Shown: positions 36,340 through 45,559, counted from the first letter of the stretch. The stretch: DNA of 64,000 bases from Prevotella sp. (GCA_017619755.1 JAFZRU010000035.1:32785-96784); one strand, 5' to 3'. Numbers and translations are program-made. The notes: generated by a model not told the origin, from the sequence alone.

Positions 36340-36921
36340 ATGAGTAACAAAGAAGATATCCTGGCAAGATACAGGAAAAACGTGAAGGTGAAATTCGACA
36401 TGCCAAGGCTTGATGACATCAACGGCATCACATACCCCGACCCATTGTTGCAGTTCAAATCCATGACAGAGAACGTGGGAGGAAAGGTCGTCGAACTTCA
36501 ACCCGGACAGGACATCAACTCCTTGGTTAAGGAATTATATCCCGATGCCAAGGAAATCGCCAGCAACCTGCCAGAAATCACCATCGCCACCAGAAATCCC
36601 GACACCATCGGCTCGCCACAAGCTCTTAACGGAACAGATGTGGGAGTCATCAAGGGGCTCTTCGGAGTGGCGGAGAACGCATGCGTATGGGTGCCGCAGG
36701 CCATGGAAGAGAAAGCCGTATGCTTCATTTCGGAAAACCTTGTCATACTGCTCAAGAAAACCGAAATAGTCAACAACATGCATGAGGCATACAAGAAAAT
36801 CCAGTTCAACGACTATGGATATGGCACCTTCATCAGCGGGCCGTCCAAAACCGCCGACATCGCACAAGTGCTCGTCATGGGAGCCCAGGCTGCCAGAAGC
36901 GCCACCATCGTCCTTATCTAA
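36340..36921 (+). CDS. lutC: L-lactate utilisation subunit LutC (LUD domain)
   Basis: 193 aa. A single LUD/DUF162 domain. The N-terminal helix MSNKEDILARYRKNVKVKFDMP is followed by the nucleotide-sugar-isomerase-like fold, with GTDVGVIKGLFGVAENACVWVPQ, LVILLKKTEIV and the C-terminal GPSKTADIAQVLVMGAQAA, a family signature. The exact biochemical role in lactate oxidation is not settled. Last gene of lutABC; a CTATAG repeat array and a hairpin (36998-37033) follow before the next gene. Confidence 0.92.
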   Translation: MSNKEDILARYRKNVKVKFDMPRLDDINGITYPDPLLQFKSMTENVGGKVVELQPGQDINSLVKELYPDAKEIASNLPEITIATRNPDTIGSPQALNGTDVGVIKGLFGVAENACVWVPQAMEEKAVCFISENLVILLKKTEIVNNMHEAYKKIQFNDYGYGTFISGPSKTADIAQVLVMGAQAARSATIVLI

Positions 36922-36937
36922 GATTGGATGAGACGGT

Positions 36938-36986
36938 CTATAGTCACTATATGCTATAAACACTATAGCCTCTATAGAAACTATTT
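36938..36986. repeat. CTATAGNNN tandem array, locus B
   Basis: CTATAG or one-base variants at 36938, 36947, 36954, 36963, 36972 and 36981. The period is 9 bp with one 2-bp slip. It is the same design as 12245-12313, including the shared string CTATAGTCACTATA. Both arrays lie in intergenic DNA next to a hairpin. Confidence 0.75.
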
Positions 36987-36997
36987 ACAACAACCAA

Positions 36998-37033
36998 GGG
37001 GCTATGGGCGCCAAGAAAAACTCCCATAGTCCC
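36998..37033. other. Hairpin downstream of lutC
   Basis: GGGGCTATGGG and CTCCCATAGTCCC form an 11-bp stem with one wobble and a 13-14 nt loop, upstream of the small gene at 37054. There is no T-tract, so it is a poor terminator; it may stabilise the lut mRNA end or structure the leader of the next transcript. Confidence 0.4.
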
Positions 37034-37053
37034 TCATTATAAAAACATTCATC

Positions 37054-37263
37054 ATGAGAATAACCGTCAACGACCAAACCATCGTCATTTTCAAAGGAGC
37101 CACCGTCAAGGACGCTCTTTTGAGGGTTTTCACAAAAAAAGGAGTGCAAAGAAACTTCTTCCAGGATGTTACCGCCCGTGACCAATGGGGGCATGAATTG
37201 GATCTCGATGCACCTCTAAGAGAGGGCAGCAACATCATTTACGACTTACCCATACAACCATGA
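37054..37263 (+). CDS. Small conserved-looking protein, beta-grasp-like, coupled to the nucleotidase
   Basis: 69 aa. The pattern MRITVNDQTIVIFKGATVKDALLRVF...GHELDLDAPLREGSNIIYDLP resembles the ThiS/MoaD beta-grasp fold: an opening beta-hairpin, a helix after a 'xATVKDALL' turn, and a final 'REGSNI' strand. It lacks the C-terminal Gly-Gly needed for sulfur carriage, so it is not a functional ThiS or MoaD. The stop codon overlaps the start of the nucleotidase gene (ATGA), implying translational coupling. No signal peptide, whereas the downstream product is exported. I do not recognise a named family; the fold is inferred by eye. Confidence 0.7.
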   Translation: MRITVNDQTIVIFKGATVKDALLRVFTKKGVQRNFFQDVTARDQWGHELDLDAPLREGSNIIYDLPIQP

Positions 37264-38681
37264 GAAAAGTACTCCTCTTCCTGATAGCCACATTTTTTAT
37301 CAGTGTAGGCATGCGGGCGCAAACCAAGGAGATACACATCCTCTCCGCCAACGACATGCACGCCAACATTGACAACATGCCTATTCTGGCAGACATCGTG
37401 GACAGTCTGAGAGCCATCGACAACAACCTCCTTGTCTTTTCCGCTGGAGACAACCGAACAGGAAACCCCATCAACGACCTCTACTCCATTCCCACTTATC
37501 CAATGACGGCTCTCATGAATTTCGTTGGATTTGATGCATCGGCGTTTGGAAACCATGAGTTCGACAGCAAACAGAAAGGACTCCGCAGCGTACTCGCATA
37601 CTCCCATTTCCCACATCTTTGTGCCAACATCCAGGCTGACACGGCATTACATATCACCCCATTGCCTTACAAAATCTTCGACATTGAAGGTGTACGCATT
37701 GGCGTATTGAGCGTAGTGCAACTCGGCACACATGGCATGCCCGACGCACACCCCAATCTCTTGAAGGGCATGTCATTCACACCGGTGGAGGAAACCATCA
37801 GAAAGTACCTTTGGCTGCGCGACAAGGTGGATGTCTTCATACTCCTCTCACACATCGGATATGAAGACGATGTGGAAATGGCAAACAAATTCCCATGCTT
37901 TGACCTCATCATCGGAGGACACACCCATACACAACTCAAGGGAGGAGAAATGCACAACGGTGTATTGGTGACCCAGAATGTCAATAAACTCAAGCGTGTT
38001 ACTCTCACCACCATCAAGGTGGAAGAGGGGAAAGTCATTTCCAAGGAGGCAAAAAATATCGAGGTGGAGGGACACCAAGGCAAGAACTTGACGGCTCAGG
38101 CCATTGTAGATTCCTTCAACAACAATCCAGAGTTTCAACGACAATTGGCTTGGGCGGAGGAATTCTGCAATGTAGAGGAACTGGGTTCCATGATGTGCGA
38201 TGCCATGATTGAAGAAGCGGAAGCCGACTTGGCCATAGAAAATTACGGCGGTGTGCGATACGACAAAAAAGAAGCCGGGCCTTTCACCATTCATGACGTA
38301 CTCAGGCTCGACCCCTTTGGAAATCCCTGCATTGAAATGACACTTACTGGGGAGGAGTTTCGACGGATGCTCATCTCTTGCTTTGACAACAGCCAAGGTT
38401 ATTTTCCATTTGTGGGGGGAGTCGTTTGCCATGTGCAACTTGACAAGGAACAAGAACGCATCATTGACCTCAAATTATTCACACTCGATGGCAAGAAATT
38501 CAACCTGAAAAAGAAATACAAAGTCGTCACCAACAGCTTCGTGGCAGCCATCTGCGACGAGCCGCGCTCTGACCAAGGAACAGATATCGGCATGATATGC
38601 TCCGACATGCTTATGCATTTCTTGGAAAAAAAGGGAAAGGTGGACTACAGGGGAGTGAAACGTATCAACTTCATTCAATAA
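37260..38681 (+). CDS. Secreted 5'-nucleotidase/UshA-family metallophosphatase
   Basis: 473 aa. Signal peptide 1-20. The N-terminal calcineurin-like phosphoesterase domain (about 24-270) shows the metal motifs ILSANDMHANID, SAGDNRTGNP, FGNHEFD, LLSHIGYEDD and IIGGHTHTQL. The C-terminal 5'-nucleotidase domain (about 285-470) has the substrate-stacking region IENYGGVRYDKKEAGPFTIHDVLRLDPFGNP. Releases phosphate and nucleosides from nucleotides in the periplasm. In several Bacteroides the two domains are separate neighbouring genes, but here they are one protein. It overlaps the small beta-grasp gene and precedes murF-alr by 59 nt. Confidence 0.9.
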   Translation: MRKVLLFLIATFFISVGMRAQTKEIHILSANDMHANIDNMPILADIVDSLRAIDNNLLVFSAGDNRTGNPINDLYSIPTYPMTALMNFVGFDASAFGNHEFDSKQKGLRSVLAYSHFPHLCANIQADTALHITPLPYKIFDIEGVRIGVLSVVQLGTHGMPDAHPNLLKGMSFTPVEETIRKYLWLRDKVDVFILLSHIGYEDDVEMANKFPCFDLIIGGHTHTQLKGGEMHNGVLVTQNVNKLKRVTLTTIKVEEGKVISKEAKNIEVEGHQGKNLTAQAIVDSFNNNPEFQRQLAWAEEFCNVEELGSMMCDAMIEEAEADLAIENYGGVRYDKKEAGPFTIHDVLRLDPFGNPCIEMTLTGEEFRRMLISCFDNSQGYFPFVGGVVCHVQLDKEQERIIDLKLFTLDGKKFNLKKKYKVVTNSFVAAICDEPRSDQGTDIGMICSDMLMHFLEKKGKVDYRGVKRINFIQ

Positions 38682-38740
38682 AGGTGGCGTCTGGGATGTC
38701 ATGACGAAACAATACAAAGGACTCACCAAGAGCAAAAAAT

Positions 38741-41215
38741 ATGAAATACAGCATAGAGAAAGTGACGGCTCTCATCGGAGCGCGACGCTTTGGAGAGACG
38801 GATTGCGATGTGCAATGGGTGCTTACCGACAGCAGGTCGCTGTGTTTTGCAGAAAGCACATTGTTTTTCGCCATTAAAACAGAAAGAAACGATGGACAAA
38901 AGTATGTGGACGAACTTTACCAAAGGGGAGTAAGATGTTTCGTCGTGCAACAACTACCGAAAGAATGGCAGAATGATTATCCTGACGCTAATTTCCTGAA
39001 GGTGGACAATTCCCTTCTTGCACTGCAAAGGCTTGCAGAGAGGCATCGTGACGAATTTTCCATACCCATTGTTGGCATTACCGGAAGCAATGGGAAAACG
39101 GTGGTGAAAGAATGGCTCCACCAAATACTCTCACCCTCCATGATGGTCACAAGGTCGCCTAAGAGCTTCAACTCACAAATCGGAGTGCCCCTCTCTGTTT
39201 GGCTACTCGACGAGCACACACAGGTGGGACTTTTCGAGGCTGGCATCAGCATGCCGGGTGAGATGGAGGCTCTCAGAGACATCATACAACCCACTATCGG
39301 TGTTCTCACCACCATCGGCTCGGCACATCAGGAGAATTTCGAGAGTATGTATCAAAAGTGCTGCGAGAAATGGAAACTCTTCAAAGACACAAAAGCCATC
39401 GTCGTGGACATCGACAACCCATGGGTGGTCAAGATGCTCCAAGACGGTGATTACGAGGGAGAGGTCATTGGATGCTCCAAAAGCGACAGCACGGCAGCCA
39501 TGTTCGTAGAGAATGTGGAAAAGCACGACACCACCACCACCATCACATACATTTTCCGGAAACGCAAGGGATGTTTAAACATTCCTTTCATCGACGACGC
39601 ATCGGTGGGAAATGCTGTCACATGCGCTGCTGTTGCACTTCACATGGGCATCACGCAACAACAGCTGCACCAAAGAATGGAAATACTGGAACCCGTGGCC
39701 ATGCGACTTGAGGTGAAGGAGGGGCAGCACGGATGTACGCTCATCAACGATTCATACAACTCCGACATCAACTCACTTGCCATTGCGCTTGACTTTATGA
39801 ACCGGAGACCCGACCACAAGGAACGAAGGCGAACACTCGTGTTGAGCGACATCCACCAAAGCGGAATGCCACCGCAAACGCTCTACAAAACTGTCTCCGA
39901 CCTTGCCAAGTCGAGAGGGGTGGAACGCTTCATCGGCATAGGACCGGAAATCTCGTCACAAGCATCATTGGTGGAAATCGGCGACAAGGCTTTCTTCAAT
40001 GACACCGACGAATTCGTAGCCAGCGACATCTTCAGCAACTTGCACAACGAGGTCATATTGCTCAAGGGAGCAAGGAAATTCAATTTTGACAGACTCACCG
40101 ACATGCTCGTGCAAAAAGTGCATGAAACAATTCTGGAGGTCAACCTCAACGCATTGGTGGCCAACCTCAATTTTTATCGGTCATTCCTTCTGCCCACCAC
40201 GAAAATCGCATGTATGATCAAGGCCGACGGATATGGAGTCGGCGCGGTGGAAATCGCAAAGACACTCCAAGACCAAAGAGTGGACTATCTTGCCGTGGCC
40301 GTGGCCGATGAAGGAGTGACCCTGCGGAAAAATGGCATCACAGGCAACATCATGGTGATGAACCCTGAAATGTCATCCTTTAAAACACTTTTCGACTACG
40401 ACCTCGAACCTGAGGTCTATAGTTTCCGATTGCTCAGCGCTCTCATACATGCTGCTGCCAAGGAAGGAATTACTGGTTATCCCGTACACGTCAAACTCGA
40501 TACCGGGATGCACCGCCTCGGCTTCGACCCAATAAAAGACATCGATATGCTGTTGGAAAGGCTCAAAAACCAAAACGCTGTCATGCCGAGATCTGTCTTC
40601 TCGCATTTCGTGGGTTCCGACAGTGACGATTTCGACCGTTTCTCAGAGATGCAATACCAACGTTTTATCGATGTGAGCAACAAACTGCAAAAAGCTTTCT
40701 CACACAAGATTATCAGACACATCGACAATAGTGCCGGCATAGAGCATTTCCCGGAGAGACAACTCGATATGTGCAGGCTGGGGCTGGGGCTATACGGCAT
40801 CGACAGCAGGGACAACAAAATCCTCAATAATGTCAGCACACTGAAAACCACCATCCTGCAAATGCGTCACGTACCAAAGGATGAGACTGTGGGATACAGT
40901 AGAAAAGGCATTCTGACAAGGGACAGCGTCATCGCCGCCATCCCCATCGGATATGCAGACGGACTTAACAGAGGCCTGGGTAGAGGGAGATGCCACTGCC
41001 TCGTAAATGGGAAAAAAGCTCCTTACGTGGGAAACATCTGCATGGACGTGGCCATGATCGATGTCACTGATATCGACTGTCAAGAGGGAGACACCGTCGA
41101 AATTTTCGGCGACCACCTGCCTGTCACCGTTCTTTCCGACACACTTGGCACCATACCATACGAAATTCTCACCGCCGTCAGCAACAGGGTGAAGAGGGTT
41201 TATTTCCAAGTATAA
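38741..41215 (+). CDS. murF-alr: Bifunctional MurF ligase - alanine racemase
   Basis: 824 aa fusion. MurF half (about 1-455): adds D-Ala-D-Ala to the UDP-MurNAc-tripeptide. Mur ATP loop GITGSNGKT at 112-120, central domain INDSYNSDINSLAIALD. Alr half (about 460-824): makes D-Ala from L-Ala. PLP lysine K494 in MIKADGYG, catalytic Y719 in VGYSRKG, and the second-subunit motif NICMDVAMIDVTD. The fusion is typical of Bacteroidetes and couples D-Ala supply to its use. The gene lies 59 nt after the nucleotidase with no promoter of its own, so it is probably in that transcript. ddl is not adjacent. Confidence 0.95.
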   Translation: MKYSIEKVTALIGARRFGETDCDVQWVLTDSRSLCFAESTLFFAIKTERNDGQKYVDELYQRGVRCFVVQQLPKEWQNDYPDANFLKVDNSLLALQRLAERHRDEFSIPIVGITGSNGKTVVKEWLHQILSPSMMVTRSPKSFNSQIGVPLSVWLLDEHTQVGLFEAGISMPGEMEALRDIIQPTIGVLTTIGSAHQENFESMYQKCCEKWKLFKDTKAIVVDIDNPWVVKMLQDGDYEGEVIGCSKSDSTAAMFVENVEKHDTTTTITYIFRKRKGCLNIPFIDDASVGNAVTCAAVALHMGITQQQLHQRMEILEPVAMRLEVKEGQHGCTLINDSYNSDINSLAIALDFMNRRPDHKERRRTLVLSDIHQSGMPPQTLYKTVSDLAKSRGVERFIGIGPEISSQASLVEIGDKAFFNDTDEFVASDIFSNLHNEVILLKGARKFNFDRLTDMLVQKVHETILEVNLNALVANLNFYRSFLLPTTKIACMIKADGYGVGAVEIAKTLQDQRVDYLAVAVADEGVTLRKNGITGNIMVMNPEMSSFKTLFDYDLEPEVYSFRLLSALIHAAAKEGITGYPVHVKLDTGMHRLGFDPIKDIDMLLERLKNQNAVMPRSVFSHFVGSDSDDFDRFSEMQYQRFIDVSNKLQKAFSHKIIRHIDNSAGIEHFPERQLDMCRLGLGLYGIDSRDNKILNNVSTLKTTILQMRHVPKDETVGYSRKGILTRDSVIAAIPIGYADGLNRGLGRGRCHCLVNGKKAPYVGNICMDVAMIDVTDIDCQEGDTVEIFGDHLPVTVLSDTLGTIPYEILTAVSNRVKRVYFQV

Positions 41216-41323
41216 AAACCAACAGGGGCATCTATATGCGATTTGAAACGGATGCAAGCAAGGAAAATCCATCGCTTTTCCAAAAATTAACAAAAAAAAT
41301 GCTAAAGTGACATCTATTTGTTA

Positions 41324-41331
41324 TAACTTTG
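41324..41331 (+). promoter_or_regulatory. -7 element for the MFS hexuronate transporter
   Basis: TAACTTTG followed by C. It gives a long leader (about 105 nt) before the ATG at 41444, with room for regulation; no riboswitch motif was recognised in it. Confidence 0.55.
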
Positions 41332-41443
41332 CAATTCAAAGTGGGTTTCGATGATTTCCTGCTTGTCACATAGAACGCGGATGATGTTGTTACAATGCCT
41401 CAACCCGCAACATAAAGGCGATTTAACTAATCACTTTTAATAT

Positions 41444-42916
41444 ATGAGTCCCATACAAACTACGAAAATGACCAACTATCGTTGGATCATCTGTGCAATG
41501 CTCTTCTTTGCAACTACGGTCAACTATATGGACCGGCAGGTGCTGTCCCTCACTTGGAAAGACTACATCGCCCCTGAATTCCATTGGAATGACTCCCACT
41601 ATGGAATCATCACAGCGGCCTTTTCTATTCTATATGCTGTGTTCTGCCTCTTCGCAGGAAAGTTCATCGACTGGATGGGAACCAAAAAAGGCTATCTTTG
41701 GGCCATCTTCGTTTGGTCGGTTGGTGCATGCCTACACGCAGCATGCGGATGGGTTACCCTGAAATATGTGGGACTAGAAGATATGACGGCACTTAGGGCT
41801 GTCGAGGCAGGATCGGGCATAGCCTCGAACATAGCGATGATCAGCGTCTATCTCTTCCTCTTCTGTCGTGCCATCCTCGCGCTTGGTGAGAGTGGCAACT
41901 TCCCGGCTGCCATCAAGGTGACTGCAGAGTATTTCCCGAAGAAAGACCGTGCTTTTGCCACATCCATCTTCAACGCAGGTGCTTCTGTGGGGGCTTTGGC
42001 CGCACCCATCAGCATCCCGCCATTGGCAGAAGCCTTCGGATGGGAGATGGCTTTCATCATCATCGGTGGACTGGGCTTCATCTGGATGGCTCTCTGGGTG
42101 TTTGTGTATGACAAGCCTAATAAAAGCAAGCATGTCAATGCCGCTGAGCTTACCTATATCAATCAGGATGTGGAGACGGAAGAGGATCCCAAGGATGCCA
42201 ACGACGAGGGTCCGGCAATCAATTTCTTCGAGTGCTTCACCTTCAAGCAGACCTGGTCGTTCATCGTGGGTAAGTTCATGACTGATGGCGTATGGTGGTT
42301 CTACTTGTTCTGGGCTCCCGCTTATTTCTCCGACCAATTTGGTTATAAGTCAAGTTCTACCATGGGACAGTTGCTCATTTTCGTACTCTATCTCATCGTA
42401 ACCATCGTCTCTATCTTTGGTGGGTATCTTCCCAAACTCTTTGTTGAAAAACGTGGGATGAATCCTTATTCTGGTCGTATGTTGGCTATGTTGATTTTTG
42501 CTTTCTTCCCGCTTTTCGCATTATTTACCCAGCCGTTGGCCATGTGGGAGTCAAGTCCTATCAATCCCGCTTGGTGGCCTGCCATTATCATTGGCTTGGC
42601 TGGTGCCGGTCATCAAGCATGGTCTGCCAACCTCTTTTCTACCATTGGCGACATGTTCCCCAAGTCAACCATTGCAACCATCACTGGTATTGGAGCAATG
42701 GCAGGTGGTATAGGTTCGATGCTTATTCAATTTTTCTCAGGGAAACTTTTTACTTATGCCGAGAATCAAGGTAGTGCATTTACGTTCTTGGGATTTGAAG
42801 GTAAGCCTGCTGGCTACATGATTGTGTTCTGCTTCTGCGCTGTAGCTTATCTCATCGGATGGATTATCATGAAGACGCTCGTACCCAAGTACAAGCCCGT
42901 CGTCGTGGAAGACTAA
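41444..42916 (+). CDS. exuT: MFS transporter, hexuronate (ExuT) type
   Basis: 490 aa, 12 TM segments. The opening RWIICAMLFFATTVNYMDRQVLSLTWKDY is the anion:cation symporter (ACS/ExuT-GudP) signature, and TEYFPKKDRAFATSIFNAGASVGALAAP is the cytoplasmic loop of the same group. Probable substrates are galacturonate or glucuronate from pectin or hemicellulose. A second in-frame ATG at 41468 (MTNYRW) could be the true start. Catabolic uxa genes are not adjacent. The 3' half uses more T-ending codons than neighbours. A strong terminator follows. Confidence 0.88.
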   Translation: MSPIQTTKMTNYRWIICAMLFFATTVNYMDRQVLSLTWKDYIAPEFHWNDSHYGIITAAFSILYAVFCLFAGKFIDWMGTKKGYLWAIFVWSVGACLHAACGWVTLKYVGLEDMTALRAVEAGSGIASNIAMISVYLFLFCRAILALGESGNFPAAIKVTAEYFPKKDRAFATSIFNAGASVGALAAPISIPPLAEAFGWEMAFIIIGGLGFIWMALWVFVYDKPNKSKHVNAAELTYINQDVETEEDPKDANDEGPAINFFECFTFKQTWSFIVGKFMTDGVWWFYLFWAPAYFSDQFGYKSSSTMGQLLIFVLYLIVTIVSIFGGYLPKLFVEKRGMNPYSGRMLAMLIFAFFPLFALFTQPLAMWESSPINPAWWPAIIIGLAGAGHQAWSANLFSTIGDMFPKSTIATITGIGAMAGGIGSMLIQFFSGKLFTYAENQGSAFTFLGFEGKPAGYMIVFCFCAVAYLIGWIIMKTLVPKYKPVVVED

Positions 42917-42937
42917 ATCTTCCATCCTTCCCTAGAT

Positions 42938-42972
42938 GAAAATCCCCCTCGGCAATACCGAGGGGGATTTTC
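42938..42972 (+). terminator. Terminator of the MFS transporter gene
   Basis: Perfect 15-bp stem GAAAATCCCCCTCGG/CCGAGGGGGATTTTC with a 5-nt loop, 21 nt after the stop codon. Confidence 0.9.
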
Positions 42973-43013
42973 TATCTAAGAATAATGGGATGCTTACATT
43001 TTACTTATTCTAA

Positions 43014-43047
43014 AAAGAGGGAAAAGCCTCACGGTTTCTCCCTCTTT
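43014..43047 (-). terminator. Terminator of ribH
   Basis: AAAGAGGGAGAAACCGTGAGG-type hairpin (arms AAAGAGGGA/TCCCTCTTT with an inner GCC/GGT helix), 25 nt after the ribH stop codon at 43072. It lies back to back with the transporter terminator. Confidence 0.7.
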
Positions 43048-43071
43048 GAACATATAATTATGAGTGTATGT

Positions 43072-43548
43072 TCAGAATTTTGCCATTTTGATGGCGACGA
43101 TAGCACACTCGTCTCCTTTGTTTCCCAACTTGCCTCCGGCACGCTCTTGTGCCTGCTCCAGGGTGTCGGTGGTGAGCAACCCATAAATAACGGGAATTTC
43201 GCTTTTCGAATTGAGACCAGCGATACCATAGGTGACACCTTGACAAATATAGTCGAAATGAGGGGTCTCGCCACGAATGACGCTTCCAAGAATGATGATG
43301 GCGTCATAGCCACCGTTGAGTGTCATTTGGTGTGCACCGTAAATCAGCTCAAAGCTGCCTGGAACACTCTTCACATGGATGTTTTCTGGCAGAGCACCAT
43401 ACTTCTCCAATGTGCCTACAGCACCACGGAGTAGTGCATTGGTAATGCCACGATTCCATTCCGACACAACAATGCCAAAGCACATATTGCTCGCGTCGGG
43501 TACTTTTTGCAAGTCTTGTTCGGATAGTTGACGAAGTGCTGTTGCCAT
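43072..43548 (-). CDS. ribH: 6,7-dimethyl-8-ribityllumazine synthase
   Basis: 158 aa, normal length. Condenses 3,4-dihydroxy-2-butanone 4-phosphate with the ribityl-pyrimidine in riboflavin synthesis and assembles as a pentamer or icosahedron. Family motifs: [45 protein letters not shown] with the catalytic His, and [28 protein letters not shown]. It follows the TPR protein gene by 3 nt and shares its transcript, a pairing seen widely in Bacteroidales. Other rib genes are not here. Confidence 0.96.
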   Translation of the reverse strand: MATALRQLSEQDLQKVPDASNMCFGIVVSEWNRGITNALLRGAVGTLEKYGALPENIHVKSVPGSFELIYGAHQMTLNGGYDAIIILGSVIRGETPHFDYICQGVTYGIAGLNSKSEIPVIYGLLTTDTLEQAQERAGGKLGNKGDECAIVAIKMAKF

Positions 43549-43551
43549 GCC

Positions 43552-44250
43552 TTAATTGCTCACATACTCAATATACTTGTCGATGTCTTGCTGGAGCGGG
43601 GAGTTCATATAATCCTCCTTGATGGTCTTGAAAAGCTCAAGAGCTTCGTCTTTCTTCTTCAGTTGCTCGGCAAGGATGATGGCTGCTTTTTTCAAAGCCA
43701 CGGGCGACACGGAGTTGTTTTTGCCGTCGTTGGTAGCATCATCTGCCATCTTGGCTGCCTTCTTGAAAGCATCAATAGCTTTCTCATACTGCTTTAAGTT
43801 GGCGTAAGCGTCGCCAAGAGCCATCAAGGCAAGCGGACTGGCCATCATGTCGGACTTAGGTTTGAAACTCTCCAAATACTTCACAGCCTCCTCCCATTTG
43901 TCCTGCTTGGCAAGGCAAAGACCGGCGTAGAGGTTGGCCAGGTTGCCGGCTTTAGTTCCACTAAAGTCGTTGGCAATCTGCTTGAAGCCGGGAACGCCCA
44001 GACTGTCGCCGTTAAGGGCCTTCTCAAAATCTTGACTCATAAATAGTTCTTGGCTGTGAGCCAAAGCGGTGCTCGCCTTCTCATTGCGGGACTTGGAATA
44101 GTTGTTCCAAAGAATCAATGCGAGTACCACCACGATGATGGCTACAAGCGCTGCTAAGAGTTGCTTTTTGTACTTGGTGAGGAATGCCTCTGACTTGTTC
44201 AAGGTCTCAATCAATTCCTGATTGGCCCGGGTGTCTTGTTTTTTTGCCAT
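43552..44250 (-). CDS. TPR-repeat inner membrane protein (YfgM-like)
   Basis: 232 aa. A short charged N-terminus, one TM helix at about 31-50 (LLAALVAIIVVVLALILW), then TPR helices (about 60-225): LANLYAGLCLAKQDKWEEAVKYLESF and ALMALGDAYANLKQYEKAIDAFKKAA. The topology (N-in, TPR domain in the periplasm) matches YfgM/ancillary SecYEG-type proteins, which assist periplasmic folding. The specific function is not known in Bacteroidetes. Divergent from recF and upstream of ribH. Confidence 0.85.
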   Translation of the reverse strand: MAKKQDTRANQELIETLNKSEAFLTKYKKQLLAALVAIIVVVLALILWNNYSKSRNEKASTALAHSQELFMSQDFEKALNGDSLGVPGFKQIANDFSGTKAGNLANLYAGLCLAKQDKWEEAVKYLESFKPKSDMMASPLALMALGDAYANLKQYEKAIDAFKKAAKMADDATNDGKNNSVSPVALKKAAIILAEQLKKKDEALELFKTIKEDYMNSPLQQDIDKYIEYVSN

Positions 44251-44333
44251 TATTGCTTTTTAATTTTTGATGTTTGTCCGTTATTTTTGCATCATCCATG
44301 CTGTCTTTTTCACTGGCATGGATTTTTGCGACG

Positions 44334-44341
44334 CAAAATTA
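44334..44341 (-). promoter_or_regulatory. -7 element for the TPR gene-ribH operon
   Basis: TAATTTTG on the minus strand (44341-44334); TTTA 19 nt upstream is an imperfect -33 element. It lies 83 nt before the ATG. Confidence 0.6.
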
Positions 44342-44381
44342 CTCATTTTATCCCACACAGTAAAATTTATGATGGACTTTT

Positions 44382-44413
44382 TTTGTTTTTCACCCTTAAA
44401 AGACGTAACTTTG
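44382..44413 (+). promoter_or_regulatory. recF promoter
   Basis: TTTG (44382-44385), 20 nt, TAACTTTG (44406-44413): full consensus, 36 nt before the ATG at 44450. It fixes the recF start at 44450 rather than at the upstream in-frame ATG at 44267. Confidence 0.8.
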
Positions 44414-44449
44414 CAAAAATATTGTGCGATTGGCACGAATAAACCACCC

Positions 44450-45553
44450 ATGATACTCAACAGCATCTCTATTGTTAATTACAAAAACATCATGTCGGCC
44501 AATGTCCGATTGTCACCCAAGATGAACTGCTTCTTGGGGAGAAATGGCATGGGAAAAACCAATTTCCTCGACGCCGTTCACTTCCTTTCCTTCTGCAAGA
44601 GCGCACACAGTCCCATCGACTCTCAAGTGATTTGCCACGGACAGGAGTTCTTCATTCTTGAAGGGGAGTATCAAAGCGAAAATGGCGATTTGGAACATAT
44701 CTATTGCGGTATGAAACGCGGCCAAAAAAAACATTTCAAGCGCAACAAGAAAGAATACAAGCGGCTCTCTGAACACATCGGGCTGTTGCCATTGGTGTTT
44801 GTCTCACCCTCTGACGCGACCATTATCGAAGGAGGTAGCGAGGAACGAAGAAGGCTGATGGACATAGTTATTTCTCAATACGACAAATCTTACATCATTG
44901 CGCTATACAATTACAATAAGGCTTTGCAGCAACGTAACTCCTTGCTGAAGGTTGAGGAGGAGCCTGATGCGGCCTTGATGGACATCCTTGAGCAGCAAAT
45001 GGCCGAAGAGGGAGAGAAAGTGTTTGTCAAAAGAAAAACTTTCGTTAGAGAATTCGTACCGGTCTTCCACGATATCTACCAGCGCATCTGCCAGTCGGCG
45101 GAGCAGGTATCAGTGGATTATGTGTCACACTGTCTGAGGGGGCCGCTGCTTGATGTCATACGACGCGACCGCTTCAAGGACAGGGCGGTAGGATACTCTC
45201 TCCATGGCATCCACCGCGACGACCTCGACCTACGCATCGGAGGATATCCCATGAAACGCGAGGGAAGCCAGGGGCAAAACAAATCGTTCGCCATCGCGTT
45301 GAAACTGGCGCAATTCGATTTCCTCAAGCGCACCAACAGCCGTACAACACCTATGCTCCTCCTTGACGACATCTTCGACAAACTTGATGCTGCACGAGTG
45401 GAGCAAATAGTCAATATCGTGGCGGGCAAGGAATTCGGACAGATTTTCATTACCGACACCAACCGAGACCATCTTGACAAAATCCTGAGCCATGGCTCGT
45501 TTGACTATCAAATCTTCGATGTGGAGAATGGAGAGGTCACAAAAAAACTTTAA
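44450..45553 (+). CDS. recF: DNA replication and repair protein RecF
   Basis: 367 aa from the ATG at 44450. SMC-like ATPase that loads RecA onto gapped DNA with RecO and RecR. The sequence shows Walker A GRNGMGKTN from residue 30, the QSENGDLEHIYCG lobe, the signature-containing SQGQNKSFAIALKLAQF, and Walker B LLLDDIFDKLD. The C-terminus is HGSFDYQIFDVENGEV. Followed by dciA after 6 nt, a Bacteroidetes arrangement that replaces the dnaA-dnaN-recF cluster of other bacteria. Confidence 0.96.
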   Translation: MILNSISIVNYKNIMSANVRLSPKMNCFLGRNGMGKTNFLDAVHFLSFCKSAHSPIDSQVICHGQEFFILEGEYQSENGDLEHIYCGMKRGQKKHFKRNKKEYKRLSEHIGLLPLVFVSPSDATIIEGGSEERRRLMDIVISQYDKSYIIALYNYNKALQQRNSLLKVEEEPDAALMDILEQQMAEEGEKVFVKRKTFVREFVPVFHDIYQRICQSAEQVSVDYVSHCLRGPLLDVIRRDRFKDRAVGYSLHGIHRDDLDLRIGGYPMKREGSQGQNKSFAIALKLAQFDFLKRTNSRTTPMLLLDDIFDKLDAARVEQIVNIVAGKEFGQIFITDTNRDHLDKILSHGSFDYQIFDVENGEVTKKL

Positions 45554-45559
45554 GGCTTT

